The translations under genes and the position numbers were made by a program. Shown here one piece after another: positions 43,435 through 52,847 of a stretch of DNA of 64,000 nucleotides. Position 1 is the first letter of the stretch; each line of letters opens with the position of its first letter. The DNA is from 39-52-133 sp036523795 (GTDB taxonomy: Bacteria; Pseudomonadota; Gammaproteobacteria; Burkholderiales; Gallionellaceae). Under the pieces are notes generated by a model. That model worked only from the letters and a program-made list of their open reading frames with translations, was not told the DNA's origin and searched no databases. Location: assembly GCA_036523795.1 (NCBI GenBank), contig DATDDN010000010.1, positions 1-64,000 of the forward strand, written 5' to 3'.

Positions 43435-44327
43435 TTTGTCAGCGCGCGCTTGAACACGGCTGTATAGGTATCCGCGCGGGTATAACGTGCCCAGCGATAG
43501 TGTTTGAGAAAGCGTGTTGCCAGGCGCAGGCGCTCAGGATGTCCTGGCTGCGCTTCGTTGCGAATCCTCTTGTAGACGAACGAGCAACGGTAGTCAGCCA
43601 GCACGCCTTTGCCGAGTGTCGCCAAATTCTGCTTCAGGTAGCCGAGAAAGCGCAGGCGGTCGCGGCGCGACTCTGTATTGCTGTCGTTGCTGGCATGCAG
43701 CCGGTACGTCATCAGCGGCTGGTTGATCCATACCACCGGACCGCGCCTGGCCTGGGTCAGCAGCCAGGTGACATCCGCATATTTCCCCCCCTCTATCGGA
43801 ATCAATACATCGCCCATCCGGCGGCGGTTGTAGACATAGCCGGGGAATGGCGCGATGCCGGACTGGCTGCGGCCGAAATAGCGCAATGCCAGCCGGCGCG
43901 CGTCGGCTATCACTTCGCAGGAACCGTAGGAGAGAAATGAGTGTTTGCCTTCCAGCTGGCCCATCCGCTCGATTTGAGCGTTGCACCCGATCGCTACTGC
44001 CTGCGGGAAGCGCCGCGCGCATTCTCTGAACTGGCCGACGAATTCTGACGCCATCAGGTCATCGTCGTGGAACAGGCAGAAGTAGTCGTCTTGCGTTTCG
44101 GCAATGCACAGATTGAAATGCGTGAGCGCCGGCGCCATGGGCACCCTGCGCACATAGCCGATCTGTGGAAACTCTCGCTGCACCATGTGTTGCACTTCGT
44201 CGTTGCTGGAGTTATCCGACACAATCAGCTGGAAATTTTGATCCGTCTGCGCAAGGACTGACCGAATCGCCTCCCGCGCATCATCAGGCCGGTTATGGCA
44301 GAGGATGTAGATCGTCAGAGTCGTCAT
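43419..44327 (-). CDS. Glycosyltransferase family 2
   Basis: 302 residues. GT-A domain: 'LTIYILCHNRPDDAREAIRSVLAQ', 'LIVSDNSSND' and the metal-binding 'FCLFHDDDLMASEF'. The C-terminal third is basic and may bind membrane or lipid acceptor. Two bases separate it from the preceding gene. The sugar transferred is unknown. Confidence 0.85.
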   Translation of the reverse strand: MTTLTIYILCHNRPDDAREAIRSVLAQTDQNFQLIVSDNSSNDEVQHMVQREFPQIGYVRRVPMAPALTHFNLCIAETQDDYFCLFHDDDLMASEFVGQFRECARRFPQAVAIGCNAQIERMGQLEGKHSFLSYGSCEVIADARRLALRYFGRSQSGIAPFPGYVYNRRRMGDVLIPIEGGKYADVTWLLTQARRGPVVWINQPLMTYRLHASNDSNTESRRDRLRFLGYLKQNLATLGKGVLADYRCSFVYKRIRNEAQPGHPERLRLATRFLKHYRWARYTRADTYTAVFKRALTKWMTR

Positions 44328-44329
44328 GG

Positions 44330-45142
44330 TTACAGATATTGATCAACGCCGCGCTCCGCACGGGTGTGCGTTGCGGCCAGCGCCGCCCCCAGGCGCTGCT
44401 GGTTTTCCGGCAGCTTGCTGCGATCGTTTTCCTTGTGCCACAGGTGCAGCACCGGCACGGCAAAGCGCGCGCTCTTGTGGCGCACGCCGGCACGCAGCAG
44501 CCGGATGACCAAGTCGGAATCCTCCAGCCCCCAGCCGGTGTAGGACTCGTCCAGGCCATTCACGCGCAGCAGGTCGCTGCGCCAGGCCGACAGGTTGCAG
44601 GTCTTGGCGCCCTTCCAGCGCTGCGGGGTGAGCTTGCGCAACGGGCCCAGCGGCAGGCGTTGCAGCAGCGGCAGCAGGCGCTCGATATGCCCTTGGCGCA
44701 ACGCGCGCAGCCAGTCGAAGAAGCCCCAGCGGTGCACCGGCAGCTTGTCGCGCAGCACCTGCGCGGTGAACTCGGGCGACAGCAGCAGGCGGTTGCCGGA
44801 CAGGAACCACCCCGGCTCGGCCAGCGCGCGCTGGCTGGCGACGAAGTGGCGTGGTGGCACGCAGTCGCCATCGGTGTAGATGATGTAGTCAGCGGTGGTG
44901 GCGGCCAGCGCACGGTTGCGAGCGGCGGCGGCGCGGAAGCCGATGTCTTCCTGCCATACATGCTTGATGGGGAACGTCGCGCGCGCCTGATACTGCCGCA
45001 CCAGCTCGGTGGTGTCCGGGGTGGAGCCGTCGTCGGCGACGACCACTTCGAAGTCGCGGTCGCTCTGTTCCAGGTAGCCCTCGAGCACGGCAGCCAGGGC
45101 ATCCGGACGGTTGTAGGTGGTGACGATGACGGCGATACGCAT
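44330..45142 (-). CDS. Glycosyltransferase family 2 with GT7-type C-terminal domain
   Basis: 270 residues. 'IAVIVTTYNRPDALAAVLEGYLEQ', 'VVVADDGSTPDT' and 'YIIYTDGDCVPPRHF' (DxD) form the GT-A core; 'GLDESYTGWGLEDSDLVIRLLRAG' is the galactosyltransferase-C-type segment that binds the donor. I set the start at the ATG overlapping the stop of the previous gene (TAATG); upstream in-frame sequence belongs to that gene. Acceptor unknown. Confidence 0.87.
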   Translation of the reverse strand: MRIAVIVTTYNRPDALAAVLEGYLEQSDRDFEVVVADDGSTPDTTELVRQYQARATFPIKHVWQEDIGFRAAAARNRALAATTADYIIYTDGDCVPPRHFVASQRALAEPGWFLSGNRLLLSPEFTAQVLRDKLPVHRWGFFDWLRALRQGHIERLLPLLQRLPLGPLRKLTPQRWKGAKTCNLSAWRSDLLRVNGLDESYTGWGLEDSDLVIRLLRAGVRHKSARFAVPVLHLWHKENDRSKLPENQQRLGAALAATHTRAERGVDQYL

Positions 45143-45888
45143 TATTTGTTCCGGTTCAGCAGCCACAGTTTGACGTAGCGGTAGTAGGTGCCTTCGGCGT
45201 TGGACACTGCCAGCATGAAGCCTTCGCTGCCGTCGAGAAAGCCACCGCGCAGGATGTAGCTGCGCACGAAGCTCCACATTCCGCGCAGCACCGCACCCGG
45301 CAGGGTGACCTTGCGCCCGCGCTGGAACTGCATCTGCGCGCCGGCGCTGGAATACTGGTCCATCTTGCGCAGGACGGATTCGAGATTCTCGAAGGAGTAG
45401 TGCAGCAGATTGCTGCGCAGCCGGCCTGTTGTGCCCTGCAGGATCAGGCGTTCATGCACCAGGTTGTCGCTGAAGCGGGCGCTGCCGCGCTTGAACAGGC
45501 GCAGCACGTAATCCGGATACCAGCCGGAGTGGCGCATGAAGCGCCCGCAAAAGCTGGACAGGCGGGGGATTTCATAGCCATCTGCAGCTGCCGTGCGCAT
45601 GGCCTGCTCGATCTCCGCACGCAGCTCGGGCGTGACGCGCTCGTCCGCATCCAGCGACAACACCCACTCCTTGCTGGCATGGTCGAGCGCGCGATTTTTC
45701 TGCGCGCCGAAACCAGGCCAGTCGGTGACGTGCACATGCGGCGTGAACTCGCGGCTGATGGCCACAGTGTCGTCCGTGCTGCCCGAGTCCACCACGATGA
45801 TTTCATCGGCCCAGGCCACAGTCTCCAGGCAGGCGCGCATGTTGCGCGCTTCGTTCTTGGTGATGATGATGACGGACAGGGTGGGCAC
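45142..45888 (-). CDS. Glycosyltransferase family 2 (LgtF/WaaE-like)
   Basis: 248 residues, the size of the WaaE/LgtF beta-glucosyltransferase group. Motifs: 'LSVIIITKNEARNMRACLETVAWADEIIVVDSGSTD', 'WVLSLDADERVTPEL' (DxD) and 'HSGWYPDYVLRLFKRGSARFSD'. Members transfer glucose to the inner-core heptose of LPS. A 104-base gap to the wbpM-like gene upstream is the largest in this cluster and could hold an internal promoter. Confidence 0.87.
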   Translation of the reverse strand: MPTLSVIIITKNEARNMRACLETVAWADEIIVVDSGSTDDTVAISREFTPHVHVTDWPGFGAQKNRALDHASKEWVLSLDADERVTPELRAEIEQAMRTAAADGYEIPRLSSFCGRFMRHSGWYPDYVLRLFKRGSARFSDNLVHERLILQGTTGRLRSNLLHYSFENLESVLRKMDQYSSAGAQMQFQRGRKVTLPGAVLRGMWSFVRSYILRGGFLDGSEGFMLAVSNAEGTYYRYVKLWLLNRNK

Positions 45889-45992
45889 GGGCGCTCTCTA
45901 CGATTGGCTGATCCGGCACGGGCGGGGGCCGGCGCGAATGCTGCAAGACTCGAATTATAGCAATTCGCGCCGGATCAAAGGCATGTGATTGC

Positions 45993-47837
45993 TTATTGAT
46001 GATTGGCCGGGCGGTACTCCTTCACCCACTGCTGCAGGCGCTGCCTGACTGCGTCGTCGTCCCAGCTGCTGTCCGTCGGGCCGACCCAGGCCAGCAGTTC
46101 GCCCACCCAGGCCGCATCCACATCGCGCGCACGGGCAATGCGCAGCTTGGGGTGAGGTGTGGGCAGGGTGTGTTCGCTGTCGGCCAGCAGCTCCTCATAC
46201 AGTTTCTCGCCGGGGCGCAGACCGGTAAACTCGATGCGAATGTCGTTCTCGGTGAAACCGGACAGGCGGATCATGTCGCGCGCCAGGTCGACGATCTTCA
46301 CCGGCTCGCCCATGTCCAGCACGAAGATCTCGCCGCCCTCACCCATGCAGCCGGCCTGCAGCACGAGTTGGGCGGCCTCGGGGATGGACATGAAGTAGCG
46401 GGTGATATTGGGATGGGTGACGGTCAGCGGGCCGCCGCGCGCGATCTGCTCGCGGAATTTGGGAATCACGCTGCCGGTGCTGCCCAGCACGTTGCCGAAG
46501 CGCACCATGACAAAGCGGGTGCCATCCGCGTGCTGCAGTCCCTGGCACACCATTTCGGCCAAGCGCTTGCTGGCGCCCATCACGTTGGTGGGATTGACTG
46601 CCTTGTCGGTGGAGATCAGCACGAATTTTTCTGCGCCATGCCGCTGTGCCGTGCTGGCCACACACCAGGTGCCGTACACATTGTTGCGGATGGCCTGCCA
46701 GGCATTGTGCGTTTCCATCAGCGGCACGTGCTTGTAGGCTGCGGCGTGGAACACGACTTGGGGCTGGTACAGCGTAAATACCTGTTCCAGTCGCACGAGA
46801 TCGCGCACGTCTCCGGCGAGGCAGGCAATCTCCAGCTGCGGATGCGCCTGCGCCAGCTCCTGCTCGATGTTGTACAGGGCAAACTCGCTGGCCTCGAACA
46901 GCACCAGGCGTTGCGGCGCGTAGCGGGTCAGCTGGCGGCATAGTTCGGAGCCGATGGAGCCGCCTGCGCCGGTGATCAGGATGGTCTTGCCGGTGAGCAT
47001 GGCGTGCAGGCCCTGCGCATCCAGCTGCACCGCATCGCGTCCCAGCAGGTCATCCAGTTCCACCGCACGCAGCTGCGAAACGGACACGCGGCCGCTGATG
47101 AGGTCATCGAACGAGGGAACGATCAGCGCCTTGATGCCGGCCCGGTTGCACAGGTCGATGGCGCGCTTGCGCTGAGCATGGCTGGCGGCCGGCATCGCAA
47201 TGATGGCCTGGCGGATGCTCAGGCGTTCAGCCCAGCGCGGCAGTTCTTCCAGCTCGCCCAGCACGCGAATGCCGTTCAGCGTCTTGCCGGAGTCATGTTC
47301 GTCGTCGCTGAGGAAGCCGACCACACGCCAGGTGTCGCTGCGCGCGATGTCCCTGGCCAGCGCCACGGCCGCATCGCCCGTGCCCAGGATCAGCACAGGC
47401 TCGCCCCTGAGCTTGATGTCGGAATACAGCGCCTGCTCCTTCCACAGGCGGTAGACCAGGCGACCGCCGCCCATCATCAACAGCAGCAGGACGGGCTGTA
47501 TCAGCAGCACCGAGCGCGGCACCACCACATCCAGGCGCAGCATCAGGAACAGCAGCGGGATCATCGCCGCCGCCATCAACACGGCCAGCACGATGCGGCG
47601 CAGGTCGTTGATGCTGGCGTAGCGCCATAGGCCGCGGTACAGGCCGAAGCCCCAGAACACCAGGCCCTGCAACGGCACCACCCAGATCAGCGTGCGCCAC
47701 ATGTCGAGGAGGAAGTTTGCCGGCGGCTCCAGATTGAAGCGCAACAGGTAAGCCAGCACCCAGGTCAGGGCAGCAGCCAGCACATCGTGCAGAAATGCCA
47801 GCAGTGCACGTCCGTTGAATTTGAGGGTTCTATTCAA
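45993..47837 (-). CDS. wbpM: Membrane-bound nucleotide-sugar 4,6-dehydratase (WbpM/CapD family)
   Basis: 614 residues. Four N-terminal membrane helices, a first Rossmann domain ('VLILGTGDAAVALARDI', about 149), then the catalytic SDR domain with 'ILITGAGGSIGSELCRQ' near 285. The catalytic motif is 'MGASK', with Met replacing the usual Tyr, as in large WbpM-type dehydratases. It converts UDP-GlcNAc to UDP-4-keto-6-deoxy-GlcNAc, precursor of QuiNAc and FucNAc. Overlaps the transferase gene by eight bases. Together with the next two genes it matches the WbpV-WbpL-WbpM set of Pseudomonas O-antigen. Confidence 0.93.
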   Translation of the reverse strand: MNRTLKFNGRALLAFLHDVLAAALTWVLAYLLRFNLEPPANFLLDMWRTLIWVVPLQGLVFWGFGLYRGLWRYASINDLRRIVLAVLMAAAMIPLLFLMLRLDVVVPRSVLLIQPVLLLLMMGGGRLVYRLWKEQALYSDIKLRGEPVLILGTGDAAVALARDIARSDTWRVVGFLSDDEHDSGKTLNGIRVLGELEELPRWAERLSIRQAIIAMPAASHAQRKRAIDLCNRAGIKALIVPSFDDLISGRVSVSQLRAVELDDLLGRDAVQLDAQGLHAMLTGKTILITGAGGSIGSELCRQLTRYAPQRLVLFEASEFALYNIEQELAQAHPQLEIACLAGDVRDLVRLEQVFTLYQPQVVFHAAAYKHVPLMETHNAWQAIRNNVYGTWCVASTAQRHGAEKFVLISTDKAVNPTNVMGASKRLAEMVCQGLQHADGTRFVMVRFGNVLGSTGSVIPKFREQIARGGPLTVTHPNITRYFMSIPEAAQLVLQAGCMGEGGEIFVLDMGEPVKIVDLARDMIRLSGFTENDIRIEFTGLRPGEKLYEELLADSEHTLPTPHPKLRIARARDVDAAWVGELLAWVGPTDSSWDDDAVRQRLQQWVKEYRPANHQ

Positions 47838-48801
47838 GTCCGCTCACCTTCCAGCGCCTATCCAGCCACAGCATGAGCGCGGCGTAAGCCACCGCCCACA
47901 TCATCAGCAGTGGCAGCAGCCCCGCCGGATGGCTCAGCAACCACAGAGCACTGCTTGCCGCGCCCAGCATCAGCGCGTAGCCCAGCAGGGCGGTATTGCG
48001 GTGGCCTGCTCCCAGGCGCACCAGACGCTGATAGTAATGATCCCGATGCGCCTCCGTAATCTTCCTGCCGCGCAGGCTGCGCTTGATCAGGGTAACGGTC
48101 GCATCCACGACGAACGGCGCAAAGGCCAGCACGGGAAACCAGGCCGGCCACAACAGGCCCTGCCAGCCCCATACGCCCATGGCTGCCACCAGGAAGCCCA
48201 GGGGGATGGAGGCCGCGTCGCCCATGAAGATTTTTGCCGGATTGAAATTGAACCAGAGGAAGCCCGCCGCAGCGCCAGCGATAGCGAAGTTGAGCCACGC
48301 CAGAGCCTCGTCTTGTCCCCACATCGAGGCCAGGCCCAGGGTCGAGAAACCGATCACCGCCATGCCGCCTGCCAGACCGTCCGAGCCATCCATGAAATTG
48401 TACAAATTGGTCATCCACACGCTGAGCAGCCACACCAGCAGCGCGACCGCCAGGCCATGGTGCTGCCACACCCCTGCCCCCAGCACCAGCAGCGCCGCTG
48501 CGCTCATATGGGCGAGCAGGCGCTTGCCCACCGACAGGCCGCGCAGATCGTCGATGAACGACACCGCAAACAGCAACAGCGTGGGCAGTATCACCCACCA
48601 GACCATCACATCCAGACTGAGCAGCCAGGCTGCAAATATGCCCGCCATCAGCGCCACTCCCCCGCTGCGCGGCACCGGCGCGGCGTGCAGTGAACGGGCG
48701 TTGGGCATGTCCTGCAGGCTGCCGCGTACCCGGCTGGACAAGATCAGCTTGATCAGGCCCGCGCTGACCAACAAGGCAAGCGCGGGGAGAAAATGGTTCA
48801 T
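47830..48801 (-). CDS. Undecaprenyl-phosphate HexNAc-1-phosphate transferase (WbpL/WecA-like)
   Basis: 323 residues, about ten membrane helices. Conserved cytoplasmic motifs: 'SFIDDLRGL', 'NLYNFMDGSDGLAGG' (catalytic Asp), 'FMGDAASIPLGF' and 'HRDHYYQRLV', the last being the WbpL-type variant. It starts O-unit synthesis by moving a 6-deoxy-HexNAc-1-phosphate to undecaprenyl phosphate at the inner membrane. Overlaps the WbpV-like gene by four bases (ATGA). The exact substrate, QuiNAc or FucNAc, is inferred from neighbours. Confidence 0.9.
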   Translation of the reverse strand: MNHFLPALALLVSAGLIKLILSSRVRGSLQDMPNARSLHAAPVPRSGGVALMAGIFAAWLLSLDVMVWWVILPTLLLFAVSFIDDLRGLSVGKRLLAHMSAAALLVLGAGVWQHHGLAVALLVWLLSVWMTNLYNFMDGSDGLAGGMAVIGFSTLGLASMWGQDEALAWLNFAIAGAAAGFLWFNFNPAKIFMGDAASIPLGFLVAAMGVWGWQGLLWPAWFPVLAFAPFVVDATVTLIKRSLRGRKITEAHRDHYYQRLVRLGAGHRNTALLGYALMLGAASSALWLLSHPAGLLPLLMMWAVAYAALMLWLDRRWKVSGLE

Positions 48802-49763
48802 GTATGGCTCCGGTAATGCTCGGCGGTCGCGCGCAGGCCCTGCTGCAGGGTATATGGCGGCTTCCAGCCCAAGTCGGCACGGATTTTACCAGCATCAAGC
48901 TGCAGGGAGCCGAGCAGGCGCTGCAGCTGTGCGGACTTGCCGGACAGGCCTGCGAGCAGCCGCAGCAGGGCCGCAGGGCAGGGGAACAAGCGAGCAGGCA
49001 CCTGCAATGCAGACGCCAGTTCGCGCAGCAGTTCCTGTGTGGAAACCGGCTCGCCATCGCTGAGCAGGTAGGTCTGCCCGGCCGCAGCCGGATGACTGGC
49101 ACACAGGATTAGCGCATCGACCAGATTGCCCAGATAGAGCAGGTCGCGCTGATTGACCACCGATGCCAGCGGTAACGGCCAGCCGCGTGCAACTGCGCGC
49201 AACATCTGCGCGAAATTGCCTTTTACGCCCGGTCCATATACCAGCGGCGGACGCACGATTACCATCTCAAGCCCGGTTTCCTGCGCGACTCGATGCAGTG
49301 CCTGCTCTGCCTCCCATTTCGAGATGCCGTAAGGATCCTGCGGGGCAGGCACATCGTATTCATCGTAGCGCCGCTCGCCCACGGTTTCTTCACCGTTCAC
49401 CTTGATGGAGCTCACGTACACCAGCCGCCTGACTCCAGCTGCAGCAGCGGCTTGCGCAAGGCGTGCCGTCCCTTGCACATTCACCTGGCGAAAAGCGGTC
49501 AGCGGTTCTGCTTCTGTTTCGCGCATGACATGAACGCGCGCGGCCAGATGAATGACGACATCCACACCGTGCAAGCACTGTCCCCAATCTGTATCGCCGC
49601 TGATCTGTCCCACTGCAGCACTGACGAAATCTCGGTCGCCGCGGACGTCGCTTTTAGAGGACTGCCGCACCGCGGCGGTCACCCTGAAATTACGGCGCAG
49701 CAGCTCGGCGCACAATGCGTGCCCGACAAATCCGTTTGCGCCCGTCACCAGAATCCGTTTCAT
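48798..49763 (-). CDS. NAD(P)-dependent sugar 4-reductase/epimerase (WbpV/WbpK-like)
   Basis: 321 residues. 'ILVTGANGFVGHALCAELL' (NAD site), 'YVSSIKVNGE' and 'DPYGISKWEAE' (YxxxK) identify an extended SDR of the WbpV/WbpK/Fnl type that reduces UDP-4-keto-6-deoxy-HexNAc. The ATG at 49763 was chosen because the family starts 'MKRILVTG'; it lies four bases after the previous stop. A longer start would run into the neighbour. Product QuiNAc or FucNAc cannot be told apart. Confidence 0.85.
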   Translation of the reverse strand: MKRILVTGANGFVGHALCAELLRRNFRVTAAVRQSSKSDVRGDRDFVSAAVGQISGDTDWGQCLHGVDVVIHLAARVHVMRETEAEPLTAFRQVNVQGTARLAQAAAAAGVRRLVYVSSIKVNGEETVGERRYDEYDVPAPQDPYGISKWEAEQALHRVAQETGLEMVIVRPPLVYGPGVKGNFAQMLRAVARGWPLPLASVVNQRDLLYLGNLVDALILCASHPAAAGQTYLLSDGEPVSTQELLRELASALQVPARLFPCPAALLRLLAGLSGKSAQLQRLLGSLQLDAGKIRADLGWKPPYTLQQGLRATAEHYRSHT

Positions 49764-49767
49764 CACA

Positions 49768-50886
49768 TCACGCTGCCACACCGAGCTCTGCATAGATTTT
49801 CAAGGTCGCAGCTGTCACTGCCTCCATTGAGAATTCCTGCTCGGCCAGCGTTCTTCCTCGCGCCCCCATGGACAGACACAATGCCGGGTGGTCGATCAAC
49901 TGGCGCAACGCTTCCGCCAGCGCTGAAGCGTCCCTGGGCGCCACCAGCAGGCCATTTTCGCCATGCCTGACCACTTCGCGACAGCCCGGCACGTCGGTCG
50001 CCACGATGGGGCGGCCGCAAGCGGCAGCCTCCAGCAGGGCCTTGGGCAGGCCCTCGCTGTATGAAGGTAAACACACGATGTGGCTGCCCTGGATGACGCT
50101 CGCCATATCGTCCCGATGTCCCCAGTACTCCACCGTGCCCGTTGTCGCCCATTGCGTCAGTTGCACCAGGCTGACTGCGGCCGGATTGGCAGGATCGTCT
50201 CGCCCCACCAGTACAAAACGGGCGACAACGCCTTGCTGCCTGAGGGTGCGCGCCGCTTCGACAAACTCAACCACGCCCTTGCTGCGCAGCATGCGTGCAG
50301 GCAACACCACCACGGGTACACCATCTGGTTCCGGCTGCACATGGAACTGGCGAAGATCGACACCGGCGCCACGGATCAAGTGAACATGGTGCTCCGGTAT
50401 GCCCAGGTTGGTCAGCCAGCGCCGGTCATCCGGATTTTGCGCGATCAGCTGCCCGCGAGACAGGAACAGCCCGAACAATCCGCGCACAAGACCCGCCAGG
50501 ATGCGCGCGCGCAGCGAGGTGGAGGAAAACACCCAGCCCAGACCGGCAACCGCATTCACCACATGACGCTGGCCACACAGACGTGCCGCAATCGAACCGA
50601 GCAAGACCGGCTTAATCGCCACATGGTGCACGATGTCCGGCCGCTCGCGCCGATACAGGCGTGCCAGCCGCCACACCGTTCCCAATTCGGCCAGGGGATT
50701 GGCACCGCTGCGGGCCATGCTGAAAGAAATCAGCTGAATGCCGGCCGCACGAATCTCTTCGCCGTGCCTTGTGACGCGTGTCGCGACTGCGACATCATAG
50801 CCGGCTGCTTGCGCCGCTTTGGCCAATGGCAGACGATGAGAGCAGAAGTACCAGTCTTCGGTGACCACGAACAAGAGTTTTTTCAT
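49768..50886 (-). CDS. Glycosyltransferase family 4
   Basis: 372 residues. 'KLLFVVTEDWYFCSHRLPLAKAAQAAGYDVAVAT' at the start resembles WbpT/PglA-type transferases; the donor domain has 'PARMLRSKGVVEFVEA' and 'CLPSYSEGLPKALLEAAACGRPIVATD' (EX7E). Likely adds the second sugar to the QuiNAc/FucNAc primer, since PglA-type enzymes use such acceptors; this is inference. Overlaps the amidotransferase gene by four bases (ATGA). Confidence 0.88.
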   Translation of the reverse strand: MKKLLFVVTEDWYFCSHRLPLAKAAQAAGYDVAVATRVTRHGEEIRAAGIQLISFSMARSGANPLAELGTVWRLARLYRRERPDIVHHVAIKPVLLGSIAARLCGQRHVVNAVAGLGWVFSSTSLRARILAGLVRGLFGLFLSRGQLIAQNPDDRRWLTNLGIPEHHVHLIRGAGVDLRQFHVQPEPDGVPVVVLPARMLRSKGVVEFVEAARTLRQQGVVARFVLVGRDDPANPAAVSLVQLTQWATTGTVEYWGHRDDMASVIQGSHIVCLPSYSEGLPKALLEAAACGRPIVATDVPGCREVVRHGENGLLVAPRDASALAEALRQLIDHPALCLSMGARGRTLAEQEFSMEAVTAATLKIYAELGVAA

Positions 50887-52847
50887 GGGCGCCGTTCCTG
50901 TTCCAGCCAGGCCTGCCACATCAGCACATCCCACAGGTGGTACGCCCAGTTGTGGCGTCCGCTCAGGTGCGCCTCCCATTTGGCACGGATCGGCGCCGCA
51001 TCGAGATAACCCTGGCCTCGCAGCGTGGCTTCGTCGAGCAGGCTTTCGGCCCAGTCGCGCAGCGGGCCGCGCAGCCACATGTCGATCGGCACGCCGAAGC
51101 CCATCTTGGGGCGCTCCATCAAGCTCCTCGGCACGTGGCGATATAGCACCTGGCGCAACAGCCACTTGCCCTCACCATTGCGGATTTTCATGTGCTGCGG
51201 CAGCTGCCAGGCGAATTCCGCCACGCGATGGTCCAGCATGGGCACTCGCGCCTCCAGGCTGACTGCCATGCTGGCGCGGTCCACCTTGACCAATATGTCG
51301 TCGGGCAGATAGCTCTGCTGATCGAGGAACATCATGCGCTGGGGCAGGCCCCGCACTTCTGCCCAGCGCGCATGGTCGGTCAGTATGGTTGCCGGCTCGT
51401 TCGCACCAAGCACCAGCTGTGCGGGTTCCCAATGCGATACCAGTTTGCGGTACATCTCCTCTGGCGAGGCATAGGCCAGGACACCCGCGAGCTTGTGCAC
51501 CTTGTCGCCCGCAAGGCTGACGCGAAGACGGCGCGGCAAGATCGGGCGGAACAGGGCATAAGCTCGATCCCACTGCTGCGGTGACCACGCGCGCAGCGCA
51601 TGGGCTGCTGCCTTGCGCAGCGGCGCCGGCAGCCAGTTGAGGCGGCGCCACAGTGCCTGCGCAAACAGGTATCGGTTGTACCCTCCAAACAGTTCATCGC
51701 CCGCATCGCCGGACAAGGCCACCGTCACATGCTGGCGCGTCATCTGTGCCACCAGAAAAGTGGGAATCTGCGACGAATCGGCGAAAGGCTCGTCATACAT
51801 GAAGGGCAGGCGCGGTATGACCTGCATGGCCTGCTCCGGGCTGACGTACAGTTCGGTATGTTGTGTACCCAGATGCTGCGCAACAGCCTTGGCATGTTGT
51901 GCCTCGTTATAGCCGGCCTCGTCAAATCCGATAGAGAAAGTGCGCACCGGGCGCGTCGCCTGCTTCTGCATCAGCGCCACCACGGTGGATGAGTCGATGC
52001 CGCCGGAGAGAAAGGCACCAAGTGGCACATCGGCTTCCATGCGCAGCGCCACCGCGTCGCTTAACAAAGCATCCAGCTGCTCGATGGCATCACCATCAAC
52101 GCCGGCATAGGGATGCGCACAACCGGCTTCGGCGACTGCACGCACCGACCAGTAAGCCTTTGGCTCGGGCATCGCACCCCTGCCATCACGCAGCGGCACG
52201 CTCAACCAGTGCGCCGGCGGCAATTTATGGATGCGCTGGTAGATGGAATAGGGCGCGGGGATGTAGTTGTGCCGCATGTACAGCGCCAGCGCTCCCTGGT
52301 CAATCTCTCCGCGCCAGTGCGGATGTGCCTTGAGTGCCTTGAGTTCGGAGCCGAACAGGAAGGTGTCGCCCATCCAGCCGTAATACAGCGGCTTTTCACC
52401 AAAGCGGTCGCGGGCCAGATGCAGCACGCGCGCGCGCTGGTCCCACAAGGCAAAGGCGAACATGCCATTGAAATGATGCAGCGCTTGCTCCAGCCCCCAA
52501 TGCTCGATGGCCGCCAGCATCACCTCGGTGTCGGAGTGGCCACGCCATTGCGGGGCAGCGCCCTCCCGTGCCAGCGCGTCACGCAGCGCGCGATGGTTGT
52601 ATATCTCGCCATTGAAGGCGATGACGTAACGTCCGCTCACTGAAGACATGGGCTGATGCCCCTGTGGCGACAGGTCGACGATGGACAGGCGCCGGTGACC
52701 GAGTGCAATGCCCGCCTGAGCATCGACCCAGCAGCCCGCATCGTCCGGGCCGCGCTGTCGCAGCGTGTCGCTCATGCTGCGCACGGTGGCGGTCAGCTCA
52801 TCCGCCGTCCGCGTTGCCAGAGTCAGGAATCCGCTCAGGCCGCACAT
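50883..52847 (-). CDS. Asparagine-synthetase-type amidotransferase (AsnB/WbpS-like)
   Basis: 654 residues. Class II glutaminase domain starting at the catalytic Cys2 ('MCGLSGFL'), 'RRLSIVDLSPQGHQP' and 'FNGEIYNH', then the synthetase domain with ATP loop 'LSGGIDSSTVV' and 'SGDAGDELFGGYNRY'. In O-antigen clusters such proteins amidate hexuronic acids (for example GalNAcA to its amide) instead of aspartate. tviB/tviC-type genes in this cluster make HexNAcA, giving a likely substrate. ATG at 52847 fixes Cys2; it overlaps the preceding gene by 13 bases. Confidence 0.9.
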   Translation of the reverse strand: MCGLSGFLTLATRTADELTATVRSMSDTLRQRGPDDAGCWVDAQAGIALGHRRLSIVDLSPQGHQPMSSVSGRYVIAFNGEIYNHRALRDALAREGAAPQWRGHSDTEVMLAAIEHWGLEQALHHFNGMFAFALWDQRARVLHLARDRFGEKPLYYGWMGDTFLFGSELKALKAHPHWRGEIDQGALALYMRHNYIPAPYSIYQRIHKLPPAHWLSVPLRDGRGAMPEPKAYWSVRAVAEAGCAHPYAGVDGDAIEQLDALLSDAVALRMEADVPLGAFLSGGIDSSTVVALMQKQATRPVRTFSIGFDEAGYNEAQHAKAVAQHLGTQHTELYVSPEQAMQVIPRLPFMYDEPFADSSQIPTFLVAQMTRQHVTVALSGDAGDELFGGYNRYLFAQALWRRLNWLPAPLRKAAAHALRAWSPQQWDRAYALFRPILPRRLRVSLAGDKVHKLAGVLAYASPEEMYRKLVSHWEPAQLVLGANEPATILTDHARWAEVRGLPQRMMFLDQQSYLPDDILVKVDRASMAVSLEARVPMLDHRVAEFAWQLPQHMKIRNGEGKWLLRQVLYRHVPRSLMERPKMGFGVPIDMWLRGPLRDWAESLLDEATLRGQGYLDAAPIRAKWEAHLSGRHNWAYHLWDVLMWQAWLEQERRP